Below, in pieces: positions 1-9,960 of a stretch of DNA of 64,000 nt (position 1 is its first letter; each line of letters starts with the position of its first letter). The notes under the pieces were generated by a model. The model was not told where the DNA came from and did not search any database. It worked only from the letters and a program-made list of their open reading frames with translations. Source of the stretch: CAILZL01 sp050248275 (GTDB lineage: Bacteria; Pseudomonadota; Gammaproteobacteria; Steroidobacterales; Steroidobacteraceae); the NCBI GenBank assembly GCA_050248275.1, contig JBFWSR010000008.1, positions 1 to 64,000 of the forward strand. The letters run 5' to 3'. A program made the position numbers and the translations under genes.

Positions 1-215
1 GCGCCGGCAATGTTCCCGGCGGCATGCCCGAACATCCCGCGCGCGCCGCGCGACTGCAACCGCCGCGTCACCGTATTGGGCTTGAGATCCGAGCCCTGCA
101 CGGCATAGCCGAGATTGAGCAGCACTTCGGCGATGCCGCCCATGCCAGCGCCGCCAATGCCGACAAAATGGATGGTGTGAATGCGGCGCATGCGGTCCTG
201 CATTGGCTGACTCAT
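1..215 (-). CDS. murC: UDP-N-acetylmuramate--L-alanine ligase MurC (N-terminal part, cut by window edge)
   Basis: Only the first 71 or so codons lie in the window. The gene starts at 215 and runs off the left edge. The visible protein has the Rossmann-like nucleotide motif FVGIGGAGMGGIAEVL near residue 17, which is diagnostic of MurC, followed by GSDLKPN. MurC is cytoplasmic and adds L-Ala to UDP-MurNAc as the first step of stem-peptide assembly. The start ATG overlaps the murG stop by four bases (ATGA), so translation is probably coupled. It is the last visible gene of the minus-strand dcw cluster. The catalytic ATP-binding domain is outside the window. Confidence 0.93.
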   Translation of the reverse strand, partial: MSQPMQDRMRRIHTIHFVGIGGAGMGGIAEVLLNLGYAVQGSDLKPNTVTRRLQSRGARGMFGHAAGNIAG

Positions 216-1318
216 GCTGCGCTCCTGTTCAAGCCAGGTTGCGCCAATTGCATGCAGCCATCGGCAATACGCACATCGGCATCGACAATGGCATGAGCGC
301 GGGCGCGTTCAGCCATGCGCAACAGGTGCTCACGGCCCTGCACGCACAGATTGTGCAAGGCATCCGCCAGACGTTGCGCCGTCAGCTCGCGCTCCTGAAT
401 CAGCACCGCTGCACCGGCCTGCACCAGAAACTGTGCGTTATGAGTCTGATGATCATCGACAGCGGCCGGAAACGGCACCAGCAGCGACGCCACGCCTGCC
501 GCCGCCAGTTCGCTCACCGTCAAGGCGCCGGAGCGACACACCACCAGATCGGCCCAGCCGTACATGCCAGCCATGTCATCGATGAAGGGACGCACATCCG
601 CCTCAAGATTCAGTTCGCGATACCCCATCTGTGCTGCCGCGAGATTGCGCTCGCCGGCCTGATGAATCACCTGCGGCCGCTCGGCCGGCTGCAACAAGGC
701 CAGCGCCGCCGGCACCAAAGCATTCAAGCGCTGTGCACCCTGACTGCCGCCCAGCACCAGCACGCGAATGGCATCATTGCGTCCGGCAAAGCGCGCAGCA
801 GGCGCGGGCAGCACGGCAATTTCACGACGCACCGGATTGCCCACACAGATGGCGGACCTGGGGAAGGAATTCGGAAACGCCTCGAACACACGTCGGGCCA
901 GATGCGACAACCAGCGATTGGTCATGCCGGCGATGGCGTTCTGTTCATGAATCACCAATGGCTTGCGCAGCAGCCATGCAGCGATGCCGCCGGGACCGCT
1001 GGCGAAACCGCCCGCGCCGAATACCACCACCGGCTGGCGACGGCGCAGCACCTTGATGGCCTGCCACACTGCGCGCAGCAGATGCAGCGGCGCCAGCAAC
1101 GCCGTCAGCATCCCCTTGCCACGCACGCCACTAACACGGATGAACTCCATTTCAATGCGATGCTGCGGTACCAGTTTGCTTTCCATGCCACGCTCGGTAC
1201 CCAGCCACACCGGCGTCAAACCCCGTTCACGCAGCACGCGCGCCACTGCCAGCGCCGGGAACACATGTCCACCCGTGCCACCGGCCATGATGAGTGCGAT
1301 GCGTGGCGTGGCGCTCAT
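212..1318 (-). CDS. murG: Undecaprenyldiphospho-muramoylpentapeptide beta-N-acetylglucosaminyltransferase MurG
   Basis: MurG transfers GlcNAc from UDP-GlcNAc to lipid I on the inner face of the cytoplasmic membrane and makes lipid II. The 368-residue protein is close to the family length (355 in E. coli). The glycine-rich loop GGTGGHVFPALA lies at residues 13-24 and binds the lipid-pyrophosphate acceptor. A second glycine-rich stretch (VLGGSQGAQRLN) opens the C-terminal donor domain, and the late PFPAAVDDHQTHNA segment matches the UDP-GlcNAc site. It overlaps ftsW upstream and murC downstream by four bases each, consistent with one polycistronic mRNA. Confidence 0.97.
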   Translation of the reverse strand: MSATPRIALIMAGGTGGHVFPALAVARVLRERGLTPVWLGTERGMESKLVPQHRIEMEFIRVSGVRGKGMLTALLAPLHLLRAVWQAIKVLRRRQPVVVFGAGGFASGPGGIAAWLLRKPLVIHEQNAIAGMTNRWLSHLARRVFEAFPNSFPRSAICVGNPVRREIAVLPAPAARFAGRNDAIRVLVLGGSQGAQRLNALVPAALALLQPAERPQVIHQAGERNLAAAQMGYRELNLEADVRPFIDDMAGMYGWADLVVCRSGALTVSELAAAGVASLLVPFPAAVDDHQTHNAQFLVQAGAAVLIQERELTAQRLADALHNLCVQGREHLLRMAERARAHAIVDADVRIADGCMQLAQPGLNRSAA

Positions 1319-2529
1319 TTGCTCACCTTCGCACTTTTCTCGCGAGGCATGGCCGAGCGACCGGACAGATTGGCTTCATGACCGATGCGCAACACCATGC
1401 CCAGCCAGGCCAGCGACACCAGCAGACTGGAACCGCCATTGGACAACATCGGCAGCGTCAATCCCTTGGTAGGCAACACGCCCATGTTGATGCCGATATT
1501 GATGCAGGCTTGCAGGCCCACCCACATGCCGAAAGCAGCCGCGACAAATGCCTGGAATGGCAGACTGGCTTCGGCGGCGGCGCGGGCAATGCGCAGGCTG
1601 CGCCATACCACCAGACCAAACAGACTCAGCACGCACAACACACCGATGAAACCAAACTCTTCGGCAATGACGGCGAACACAAAATCAGTGTGGGCCTCGG
1701 GCAGATAAAACAGCTTCTGCACGCTGGCGCCCAGTCCCACGCCAAACAACTCGCCGCGACCAATGGCGATCAACGATTGCACCAGTTGAAAGCCCTTGCC
1801 GAAGGGATCGTCAAACGGCGCAATGAAACCCGTGACGCGTTTCCAGCGATATTCGGACAACAGCATCAACAGTGTCATGGCGACCAGACCTGCAGCACTG
1901 GCCATGAAGAAATAGCGCAGCTGCATGCCACCCAGAAACAGCAGTCCCACACCCACCGCCACCAGTACTGTTGCAGCGCCCATGTCCGGTTCTGCCAGCA
2001 GCAATACTGCGGCCGCAGCGAGCACGCCCAATGGAAACAGCGCCGCGTGGATGCCTGCCTTCAATTCCTTCTGTTTACGCACCACGTAACCAGAGATGAA
2101 GATCAGGATGAACAGACGCGCCAGTTCCGACGGCTGGAAGTTACTCAGCGGCAGATGTATCCAGCGGCGGCTGCCATTGACCACCGAGCCGATACCCGGC
2201 ACCAGCACCAGCACCAGCATGACAAATGCAGCGAGCAGCAGCGGTACCTGTAATTTTTCCCATAGCGCACTAGGGATACGAGTGACGACACCACAACCTA
2301 CCGCACCCGCCACAATGAACACCAATTGGCGCTTCAGATAGAAAAAGGCATCGCCGGATTCCTTGCTGGCAATCGAGATCGAGGCCGACGCCACCATCAC
2401 CGCGCTGATCAGCAGGATGGCCCCCACCGCCACGATCAGCACCGTATCGAACTGCAGCGGCCGACTGCGGCTGCCGCTGCGTGGATAACTCACTGAAGGG
2501 TTGCCCAATGAATTCGTATGGCTGCTCAT
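1315..2529 (-). CDS. ftsW: Peptidoglycan glycosyltransferase FtsW
   Basis: This is the SEDS-family glycan polymerase of the divisome, which works with FtsI (PBP3) at the septum. The 404-residue protein has about ten hydrophobic membrane segments. Family signatures visible are the NGSRRWI loop, QPSELARL, and the late GGSSLL segment. The first 35 residues are a polar cytoplasmic tail rich in Ser and Arg. It starts four bases inside murD and ends four bases inside murG. The partner ftsI lies in the same cluster at 7915-9651. Confidence 0.96.
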   Translation of the reverse strand: MSSHTNSLGNPSVSYPRSGSRSRPLQFDTVLIVAVGAILLISAVMVASASISIASKESGDAFFYLKRQLVFIVAGAVGCGVVTRIPSALWEKLQVPLLLAAFVMLVLVLVPGIGSVVNGSRRWIHLPLSNFQPSELARLFILIFISGYVVRKQKELKAGIHAALFPLGVLAAAAVLLLAEPDMGAATVLVAVGVGLLFLGGMQLRYFFMASAAGLVAMTLLMLLSEYRWKRVTGFIAPFDDPFGKGFQLVQSLIAIGRGELFGVGLGASVQKLFYLPEAHTDFVFAVIAEEFGFIGVLCVLSLFGLVVWRSLRIARAAAEASLPFQAFVAAAFGMWVGLQACINIGINMGVLPTKGLTLPMLSNGGSSLLVSLAWLGMVLRIGHEANLSGRSAMPREKSAKVSK

Positions 2530-3872
2530 GCGCCCAGCTCCTTGACCGCTGCGGCAAACACCGCGCCACGATGTGCATAATCACGGAACATGTCCAGGCT
2601 CGCGCAGGCCGGCGACAGCAATACGGTATCGCCGGACTGCGCCGCGCTGGCGGCGGCCTTGACCGCCTGTTCCATGCTGCCCACCTGTTCGGTGCTGCAC
2701 ACGCCCTTAAGCACGGCGTCGATCTGCGCTGCATCCTGACCCAGCAACACCACATGTTTGACCTTGCCGCGAAACGCCGTGGCCAGCGGTGCAAAGTCCT
2801 GACCCTTGCCCTGACCGCCGGCAATGACAATCAAGGGGCCCTGCATGCCATTCACTGCCGCCAGCGTGGCGCCGACATTGGTGCCCTTGGAATCTTCGAT
2901 GTAGCGCACGCCCTGCACATCGGCCACCCACTCGGCGCGATGCGGCAGCCCGGGAAATTCACGCAGCGCCTTCAGACAGGCGGTCTGATCCAGACCAAGC
3001 GCCTCGCACATCGCCAGTGCGGCCAGCGCATTCGCGGCATTGTGCAACCCGGTGAGTTTCAATTCCGACAGGGCCAGTAATGCCTGGCCGCGTCGGCACA
3101 ACAATATTTCCTTGCCTTGCTGTTGCAGGTGATAGTCCGCGGTGACCTGCGGCTGCGTGGTGAAGCTCAACACACGTTGTCCGTGACGCGGCATCGCCGC
3201 CACCAGCGGATCGTCATGATTGATGACGGCCGTGGCGCAGCGATCGAAGATGCGCGCCTTGACCTGGGCATAATCAAGCATGGAGTCGTAACGATCCATG
3301 TGATCGGAAGTGACGTTCAGCACCGTGGCAGTACGCGTATGCAAGCTGCAGGTGGTCTCCAGTTGAAAACTGGACAACTCCAGCACGAACAGATCGGCAG
3401 GCGTTTCCTGCAGCAGATCCAGTGCCGGACGGCCGAGATTGCCGCCGGCAAAGGCACGCAGACCCGCAGCCTGAGCCATCAGCGCGACCAGTGTCGTCAC
3501 GGTGCTTTTGCCATTGGTACCAGTAATGGCCACTACCGGCGTTGTACAGGCGCGCGCAAACAATTCCACATCGCCGATGATGGGCAGGCCACGAGCCTGC
3601 GCTTCCCGCAGCAATGGCGAACGCAGCGCAATGCCCGGCGAGGCGATCACTTCCACAACGTCTTCCAGCGCCGCAGGCGACAGGCTGCCCAGAAACAATG
3701 GCGCATCGGGCACAAATTCCCTGAGTGTTGCCAGTCCACCGGGTGCAGCACTGCCATCGGTGACGGCAAAAGCGATGCCCTGCGCGTGCAGATGACGCGC
3801 CACCGACAAGCCGGTGCGCCCGAGTCCGACAATCAGACGTTTGCCCTTGAGTATTTTTGACGGCTGGGTCAT
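2526..3872 (-). CDS. murD: UDP-N-acetylmuramoylalanine--D-glutamate ligase MurD
   Basis: MurD adds D-Glu to UDP-MurNAc-L-Ala in the cytoplasm. I place the start at ATG 3872 (448 residues; E. coli 438), which overlaps the mraY stop by one base (TGATG). An open frame continues upstream through mraY but is only a shadow. Visible motifs are the N-terminal dinucleotide-like VGLGRTGLSVARHL, the ATP P-loop GTNGKSTVT, the Mur-ligase loop NVTSDHMDRY, and EDSKGTN in the central domain. It sits in the usual mraY-murD-ftsW order. Confidence 0.96.
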   Translation of the reverse strand: MTQPSKILKGKRLIVGLGRTGLSVARHLHAQGIAFAVTDGSAAPGGLATLREFVPDAPLFLGSLSPAALEDVVEVIASPGIALRSPLLREAQARGLPIIGDVELFARACTTPVVAITGTNGKSTVTTLVALMAQAAGLRAFAGGNLGRPALDLLQETPADLFVLELSSFQLETTCSLHTRTATVLNVTSDHMDRYDSMLDYAQVKARIFDRCATAVINHDDPLVAAMPRHGQRVLSFTTQPQVTADYHLQQQGKEILLCRRGQALLALSELKLTGLHNAANALAALAMCEALGLDQTACLKALREFPGLPHRAEWVADVQGVRYIEDSKGTNVGATLAAVNGMQGPLIVIAGGQGKGQDFAPLATAFRGKVKHVVLLGQDAAQIDAVLKGVCSTEQVGSMEQAVKAAASAAQSGDTVLLSPACASLDMFRDYAHRGAVFAAAVKELGA

Positions 3873-4954
3873 CAACGCACCTTCAGGGTGGCCAGGCCCA
3901 CCAATACCAATATGAAAGTGATGATCCAGAAGCGCACGATCACCTTGGGCTCGGGCCAGCCCTTGAGTTCGAAGTGATGATGAATGGGCGCCATCTTGAA
4001 GATGCGCTTGCCGCGCAGCTTGAAGGAACCGACCTGCAACATCACCGATACGGTTTCCATCACGAACACGCCGCCCATGACGAACAACACGATTTCCTGT
4101 CGAACAATGACTGCCACCACACCCAGCGCAGCGCCCAGCGCCAGCGCACCGACGTCGCCCATGAACACCTGTGCGGGATAGGCGTTGAACCAGAGAAAGC
4201 CCAGACCGGCACCCACCATGGACGAACAGAACACCAGCATTTCGCCACTGCCGGGGATGTGCGGAATGCTCAAGTAATTGGCAAATACGGCATTGCCGCT
4301 GGCCCAGGCGAAGACACCCAATGCACCAGCCACCATGGCGGCTGGCATGATGGCCAGACCATCCAGACCATCGGTGAGATTCACGGCATTGCTCGATCCC
4401 ACCACCACCAGATAGGTCAACAACACGTAACCCAGTCCCAATGGAATGGCGACCTGCTTGAACACCGGCACATACAGGGCGGTTGCCGCAGGCACCTGCG
4501 CGGTCAGGTACAAGGCCAATGCACAACCCAGACCCGCCACGGTCTGCCAGAAATATTTGTAACGCGCGATCAGACCACGACTGTTGCCAACCACCAGCTT
4601 CAGATAATCATCGGCGAAACCGATCATTCCAAACGCCAGCGTGGTCACCAGTACGATCCACACATAACGATTGTTCAAATCCGCCCACAGTAGCGTACTC
4701 AGAGCAATGGCGACCAGAATCAGCGTACCGCCCATGGTGGGCGTGCCTTTCTTGCTGAGATGCGACTGCGGACCATCGGTACGTACCTGCTGGCCAATCT
4801 GCTTTTCGGTGAAGGCACGAATCATCTTCGGACCCAGCACGAACGACATGATCAGCGCCGTCAGCGCCGCCATGATGGCGCGCATGGTCAGGTAGTTGAA
4901 TACATTGAACCCCGAGAAATGCGCCGCGAGTTGTTGTGCCAGGTAGTACAGCAT
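3872..4954 (-). CDS. mraY: Phospho-N-acetylmuramoyl-pentapeptide-transferase MraY
   Basis: MraY is an integral membrane enzyme that moves phospho-MurNAc-pentapeptide from UDP to undecaprenyl phosphate and makes lipid I. The length is 360 residues, the same as E. coli MraY. Key segments are DGPQSHLSKKGTPTMGG on the first cytoplasmic loop, the aspartate pair in GFADDYLKL, NLTDGLDGLA, and the HHHFELKGWPE loop, all with known active-site residues. About ten membrane helices are visible. It follows murF after a 22-base gap, the longest gap between ftsL-ftsI (33) and murC. Confidence 0.97.
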   Translation of the reverse strand: MLYYLAQQLAAHFSGFNVFNYLTMRAIMAALTALIMSFVLGPKMIRAFTEKQIGQQVRTDGPQSHLSKKGTPTMGGTLILVAIALSTLLWADLNNRYVWIVLVTTLAFGMIGFADDYLKLVVGNSRGLIARYKYFWQTVAGLGCALALYLTAQVPAATALYVPVFKQVAIPLGLGYVLLTYLVVVGSSNAVNLTDGLDGLAIMPAAMVAGALGVFAWASGNAVFANYLSIPHIPGSGEMLVFCSSMVGAGLGFLWFNAYPAQVFMGDVGALALGAALGVVAVIVRQEIVLFVMGGVFVMETVSVMLQVGSFKLRGKRIFKMAPIHHHFELKGWPEPKVIVRFWIITFILVLVGLATLKVR

Positions 4955-4976
4955 GATGTTTCTCTATTGTTCTTCT

Positions 4977-6389
4977 TCAGTGCCCATCATTCGCAGCCGC
5001 ATCGCTGGCGCCCGCGGCACCGGCCGACAATGCAGCCGCAGCTCGCTCCAGTCGGTTGCCGCGCGAGCCCTTGATCAACACGGTCACGCCCGGCTCGATG
5101 GTCGCCTGTGCCGCAGCGATCAGTTCATCCAGCGAAGCAAACCACTGCCCGCCCGCGCCGAATGCATCAACGGCATGCCGGGCATTCGCGCCCACTGCCA
5201 GCAGTTTTTCGATGCCTGCGCTGCGCGCATAAACGCCCACTTCCACATGCATCTGCGGCGCATCGGGGCCCAGTTCCAGCATGTCGCCAAAGATCAGCCA
5301 GCGACGTCCACCCAGACTGCGCAATGCATCGATACCGGCCTTCACTGAATTGGGATTGGCGTTGTACGAGTCGTCGATCAGCGCCGCATCGTGAATGGCG
5401 GGTTTGGGCTGCAAGCGGCCACCGACCGGACGCATGCTGTTCAGACCGGCTTGAATCTGCGCCAGCGATGCGCCGGCTGCATGTGCGGCAGCCGCAGCGC
5501 CCAGTGCATTGCGCAGATTGTGAATGCCGGCCAGCTGCAAGCTCACGGCACAGACGCCTTGCGGCGTACTGAGCTCGAAACGTGTTTGAAAGCCGCCGTT
5601 GCCTCCCGGCGCATCGTGATGCGCCAGCACCTTGCTGGCGCTGAAGTCGGCAGCGCGATCCACGCCGAAGCTATAGATCGTCGCCGCATTGCAATGCACG
5701 CGCCAGTAATCGGCAAAGACATCATCGGCATTGATGATGGCCACGCCCTTGCCGGACAAGGCTTGAAACAACTCGCCCTTGCCGCGCGCCACGCCTTCCA
5801 GACCGCCGAAGCCTTCCAGATGCGCGGCGCCGGCATTGGTGACCAGACCAATGTCAGGCCGCGCGATACGCGCCAGATGCGCAATCTCGCCGGGATTGCT
5901 GGCGCCCATTTCAATGACGGCGGCCTGATGCCCGGCATTCAAACCCAGCAGCGTCAGCGGCACACCGATGTGATTGTTCAGATTGCCGCGCGTCACCAGG
6001 CAGGCACCGCGTTGCGACAGGATGCTGCCCAGCATTTCCTTGGTCGTGGTCTTGCCATTGCTGCCCGTGACGCCAATCACCGGATAACCGAACTGCATGC
6101 GCCAGACGTGCGCAAATTGCGATAGTGCGGTCAAGGCATCCGGCACCACGATCTGCGGCAAGGCCAGCGGCAACTCGCGCTCCACCAATGCCGCCACTGC
6201 GCCACGCGCCATGGCCACACTCACATAGTCATGTCCATCGAAATTCGGTCCCTTGAGCGCGACGAACAAGGCGCTGGTGGTCAAGGTGCGCGTATCAATC
6301 GACACCGAATCGAACGCCACATCGGCGCCGACCAGGCGGCCCTGAACCTGTTGTGCAAGACTGGCGCTGCTGAACTGCACTTTGGTCAT
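4977..6389 (-). CDS. murF: UDP-N-acetylmuramoyl-tripeptide--D-alanyl-D-alanine ligase MurF
   Basis: MurF attaches D-Ala-D-Ala to UDP-MurNAc-tripeptide in the last cytoplasmic step before MraY. The 470-residue protein has the P-loop GVTGSNGKTTTKEML near residue 107, the NLNNHIGVPLTLL segment, and the C-terminal DDSYNANPNS motif that is specific to MurF. It shares four bases with murE upstream. The C-terminus is rich in Ala and Gly, which looks like a harmless tail. Confidence 0.96.
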   Translation of the reverse strand: MTKVQFSSASLAQQVQGRLVGADVAFDSVSIDTRTLTTSALFVALKGPNFDGHDYVSVAMARGAVAALVERELPLALPQIVVPDALTALSQFAHVWRMQFGYPVIGVTGSNGKTTTKEMLGSILSQRGACLVTRGNLNNHIGVPLTLLGLNAGHQAAVIEMGASNPGEIAHLARIARPDIGLVTNAGAAHLEGFGGLEGVARGKGELFQALSGKGVAIINADDVFADYWRVHCNAATIYSFGVDRAADFSASKVLAHHDAPGGNGGFQTRFELSTPQGVCAVSLQLAGIHNLRNALGAAAAAHAAGASLAQIQAGLNSMRPVGGRLQPKPAIHDAALIDDSYNANPNSVKAGIDALRSLGGRRWLIFGDMLELGPDAPQMHVEVGVYARSAGIEKLLAVGANARHAVDAFGAGGQWFASLDELIAAAQATIEPGVTVLIKGSRGNRLERAAAALSAGAAGASDAAANDGH

Positions 6390-7918
6390 GACAGCCCCCG
6401 CAAACAGGCCTGCACCACTTCGCGATCGCTGAAGCGACGCATCTCAGCGCCGATGAGCTGATAGTCTTCGTGCCCCTTGCCCGCGATCAGCACGATGTCA
6501 TCGGCACGCGCCAGTTGCAGCGCCTGCTCGATGGCCAGTGCGCGGTCACGCTGCACGATGGCCGGAAAATCGTTCATGCCGGATTGAATGGCGGCAATAA
6601 TCCGTCCGGGATCTTCGTTGCGCGGATTGTCGTCGGTAAGAATGACCTGATCGGCGAGGCGTGCCGCAACGGCGCCCATCTGCGCACGCTTGCCGGGATC
6701 GCGCTCGCCGCCACAGCCAAACACGCAGATCACCCGACCATGGCCATGTTCTTTGAGCACGCCCAGCGCCTTCTCCAGCGCATCAGGCGTATGCGCGTAA
6801 TCGACAACTGCACGCTTGCCATGAGCTTGCAGCAACTCCATGCGGCCCGGCGGCGCGGCGGCCAGTCGCAAGGCTTGTACGGCCTGCGCCAAAGGCACAT
6901 CCCAACCCAGCAATACGGCCAGTGCAGCGAGCAGGTTTTCTGCATTGAAGCGGCCCAGCAACGCTGAACGCAACTGCGCGGCACCGAAATGACCGTCAAT
7001 ATCCAGTTCCAGTCCGTGCGCACTCAAACGCACGGCGCGCGCATGCAACAGGTGCGCAGACGCTGTATTGATATCGACTTCCGCGCGACAGGAATAAGCC
7101 GTCGTGATCGCTGCAGCAGCCTTAACGCTTAACAACTCGCGGCCGAATGCATCGTCCGCATTGAGCACCTGATGACGCAGCTCAGGCGTCTGGAACAACC
7201 GCGCCTTGGCAGCGCCATAGGCCTGCATGCTGCCGTGATAGTCGAGATGATCGCGGCTGAGGTTGGTGAACACGGCGGTATCGACATGCATGGCGGCAAT
7301 GCGCGCCTGATCAAGTGCATGCGAGGACACTTCCATGCCCACCACCTGCGCACCGGCATCACGCAGCTCGGCCAGTTGCCGATGCACGCTCACTACATCC
7401 GGCGTGGTATGCGTCGCTGTCCGCAGGGCGGCCATGCGTCCATAGCCCACCGTGCCGGAATACCCTGCTGCGAGACCGCAACGCTCGGCGGCATCGGCAA
7501 TCAGATATGCAGTGGTGCTCTTGCCGTTGGTGCCGGTGACTGCGGCGATTTTCAGCGTCTGCGAAGGTTGTGAATAAAACCGATCCGCCAGCCGACCCAG
7601 CAACGCTGACAGTTGTGGAACGGCCAGAATCAATGTGCCCCGCAGCGCAGGTGCAACGCGCTCGCCACCCGGCTCCCACAACACCACACTGGCGCCGTTG
7701 GCGACTGCTTGCGCCACATAATCAATGCCATGACCGTGCAATCCCGGCACCGCCAGAAAAATCGAATTGGGCGTCTGCTTGCGGCTGTCCAGGCTCAGGT
7801 CACTGATAATTTTCTCGGGAACCTGCGCCAGCAAGGCATCGCTCACCAGACCGCGCAGCAGATCACGCAAGGAATACGGTGTTGGCGCTGACGAAGGGCT
7901 GACTGCAAGCGCGCTCAT
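6386..7918 (-). CDS. murE: UDP-N-acetylmuramoyl-L-alanyl-D-glutamate--2,6-diaminopimelate ligase MurE
   Basis: MurE adds the third residue of the stem peptide. The 510-residue protein carries the ATP loop TGTNGKSTTAY near residue 129, the NLSRDHLDYHG motif, and DDNPRNEDP near residue 437. The DNPR tetrad is the known marker of enzymes that use meso-diaminopimelate rather than lysine, so the peptidoglycan is of the Gram-negative DAP type. It overlaps ftsI and murF by four bases each. Confidence 0.97.
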   Translation of the reverse strand: MSALAVSPSSAPTPYSLRDLLRGLVSDALLAQVPEKIISDLSLDSRKQTPNSIFLAVPGLHGHGIDYVAQAVANGASVVLWEPGGERVAPALRGTLILAVPQLSALLGRLADRFYSQPSQTLKIAAVTGTNGKSTTAYLIADAAERCGLAAGYSGTVGYGRMAALRTATHTTPDVVSVHRQLAELRDAGAQVVGMEVSSHALDQARIAAMHVDTAVFTNLSRDHLDYHGSMQAYGAAKARLFQTPELRHQVLNADDAFGRELLSVKAAAAITTAYSCRAEVDINTASAHLLHARAVRLSAHGLELDIDGHFGAAQLRSALLGRFNAENLLAALAVLLGWDVPLAQAVQALRLAAAPPGRMELLQAHGKRAVVDYAHTPDALEKALGVLKEHGHGRVICVFGCGGERDPGKRAQMGAVAARLADQVILTDDNPRNEDPGRIIAAIQSGMNDFPAIVQRDRALAIEQALQLARADDIVLIAGKGHEDYQLIGAEMRRFSDREVVQACLRGLS

Positions 7919-9651
7919 GGCGTGACTCCAGTCTGCACCAGGGTGGCGGCAGGCACGGTGTCCAGCCCATCGGGCGGCACTGCCAGCAGACGCAGCGCGC
8001 CGGCCATGACATTGGAAAACACCGGCGCCGATACCGTGCCGCCGTAATAGCCACCATCGCGCGGTTCATTGACCACGACCACGCAGGCCAGTTTCGGTTT
8101 GCTGGCGGGAACGACGCCGCCGAAGATGGCCACGTAGCTATCGGTTGAATATGCACCGCCGCTGGCCTTCCATGCAGTGCCGGTTTTGCCGGACACCTGA
8201 TAACCAATCAAGGCAGCGCGGTTGCCCGTGCCTTCAGCCGTCACCACGCTTTGCATGATCTTGACCATCTCGCGCGCCACCCTCTCGTCGAGCACGCGCA
8301 CGCCTTCCACCGGACCTTCGACGCGCTTGAACGACAGCGGCCGCGAGACGCCACCGGCGCCGAGAATGGCATAGGCATGCGCCAGTTGCAGCGGCGTCAC
8401 CGACAGTCCATAACCATAGGACATGGTGGCCTGATTGATGGGCCGCCATTGCTTGTAATTGAGCAGCATGCCCGCGGCCTCGCCGGGGAACCCGCTGCCG
8501 GTCACCTGACCGAAACCGAACGCATCTAGCGTTTTCCACATCTGTTCGGGCGACAGCGACAAGGCCAGCTTGGTCATGCCGACGTTGCTGGATTTGGCGA
8601 TCACCGTGGTCAACGACGCGGCGCCGATGGGATGTTCATCGCTGATGGTCTTGATACCGACGCGCACCAGACCTGGCGCCGTATCGATAACGGTATCGGC
8701 GTGATACCGCCCGGTGGCCACGCCCGCAGCGGCGACGAACGGTTTCATGCTGGAACCGGGCTCCAGCAAATCCGTTGCGGCGCGATTGCGATAATTGGCC
8801 GCTTCGCGTTGCGCAGGATCATTAGGGTTGTAAGCCGGCTGATTGACCATGGCGAGGATCTCGCCCGTCTCCACATCAAGCACAATCACCGAGCCGGAAA
8901 CCGCCTTGTGATCCTGAATGGCTTTCATCAGCTCGCGGTACGCCAGATATTGAATGCGCACATCAATGCTGGCGGTGACGTCCTGACCGGGACGCGCCAC
9001 GCGAATGCTTTCCACGTCTTCGACGGAACGTCCCAGACGATCCTGGATCACGCGCTTGGCGCCGGGCGTGCCGCTCAACCAATGGTCGTAGGCCAGCTCC
9101 AGCCCTTCACGTCCCTGATCATCGACATTGGTAAAACCCAGTACATGACCCGTGACCTCGCCGGCCGGGTAATAACGGCGGTATTCGCGCTGCAGATAAA
9201 CGCCGGGAATGTTCAATGCCTTGACCTGGGCGGCATCCTTGGGATTCATGTGCCGCAGCAGATAGACAAAGTCGCGATCGAGATTGCTGCTGACTTTTTG
9301 CGTCAGCCACTGACGATCGCGATTCAAGGCTTCGGCAAGCTTGGGGATTTGATCGGCGGCCTCGTTCAGTTCTTCTGGATTGATCCACACCGAATCCACC
9401 GGCGTGCTGATCGCCAGGGTTTCACCATTGCGGTCATAGATGGCGCCACGATGTGCGGCCAGCTTGGCGACGCGCGCAAACCGGGCATTGCCCTGCTTGA
9501 GCAGAAAACCATCGTCCAGCAATTGCAGATCGACGGCGCGCAAGATCAATGCGATGCCCGCTACACCCAATGCCAGCAATACCCAGCGCAACCTGCCGCG
9601 GAATTGCTCCACGACAAAATGCTTGCTGTCATTGCTGCGCAGATCAATCAA
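7915..9651 (-). CDS. ftsI: Septal peptidoglycan transpeptidase FtsI (PBP3)
   Basis: FtsI is the class B penicillin-binding protein that crosslinks septal peptidoglycan with FtsW. The 578-residue protein (E. coli 588) has a short cytoplasmic tail, one membrane helix at about residues 22-43, the non-catalytic pedestal domain with AAHRGAIYDRNG, and the transpeptidase domain. The catalytic tetrad is GSSMKP with Ser300 and Lys303, then SSN, then SGKTGT. It follows ftsL after 33 bases and overlaps murE by four bases. Confidence 0.96.
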   Translation of the reverse strand: MIDLRSNDSKHFVVEQFRGRLRWVLLALGVAGIALILRAVDLQLLDDGFLLKQGNARFARVAKLAAHRGAIYDRNGETLAISTPVDSVWINPEELNEAADQIPKLAEALNRDRQWLTQKVSSNLDRDFVYLLRHMNPKDAAQVKALNIPGVYLQREYRRYYPAGEVTGHVLGFTNVDDQGREGLELAYDHWLSGTPGAKRVIQDRLGRSVEDVESIRVARPGQDVTASIDVRIQYLAYRELMKAIQDHKAVSGSVIVLDVETGEILAMVNQPAYNPNDPAQREAANYRNRAATDLLEPGSSMKPFVAAAGVATGRYHADTVIDTAPGLVRVGIKTISDEHPIGAASLTTVIAKSSNVGMTKLALSLSPEQMWKTLDAFGFGQVTGSGFPGEAAGMLLNYKQWRPINQATMSYGYGLSVTPLQLAHAYAILGAGGVSRPLSFKRVEGPVEGVRVLDERVAREMVKIMQSVVTAEGTGNRAALIGYQVSGKTGTAWKASGGAYSTDSYVAIFGGVVPASKPKLACVVVVNEPRDGGYYGGTVSAPVFSNVMAGALRLLAVPPDGLDTVPAATLVQTGVTP

Positions 9652-9684
9652 CTTTTTATCCTCGTCAAACCACCAAAAGCAATT

Positions 9685-9960
9685 TCAAGGCTGTTCAATC
9701 AGGTGCACCTGATTGGGATCCGGCACCACCATGCGCAGATCGTCATGAGCAATCTTCTCGATGCGTCCGTAAGTCACCCAGGTGCTCTGCTCCAGACGCA
9801 ACTGTCCCCACTCGGTATCGAGCTGGTCACGCTCTTTCTCCAGCCGCTGCAACTCCACGAACTGGTTGCGCGACTGCTGCTTGCTCCACACCACGCCTAC
9901 CGCCGAAACCAGCACCAGACACCATAGCGCCAGCAATCCCACACGCGTCGATGCACTCAT
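9685..9960 (-). CDS. ftsL: Cell division protein FtsL
   Basis: FtsL is a small bitopic divisome protein that forms a complex with FtsB and FtsQ and activates FtsWI. The 91-residue protein has one membrane helix (about residues 7-24) followed by a periplasmic coiled coil rich in Gln, Leu and Glu (FVELQRLEKERDQLD). It is shorter than the 121 residues in E. coli because the cytoplasmic tail is minimal. The sequence family is poorly conserved, so the call rests on size, topology and its position between rsmH (four-base overlap) and ftsI. Confidence 0.92.
   Translation of the reverse strand: MSASTRVGLLALWCLVLVSAVGVVWSKQQSRNQFVELQRLEKERDQLDTEWGQLRLEQSTWVTYGRIEKIAHDDLRMVVPDPNQVHLIEQP

Noticed and set aside
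203..1381. Long plus-strand open frame opposite murG
   Set aside because: The predicted protein is His/Gln/Arg-rich with no motif, and the minus strand has an unmistakable murG. It is a codon-bias shadow.
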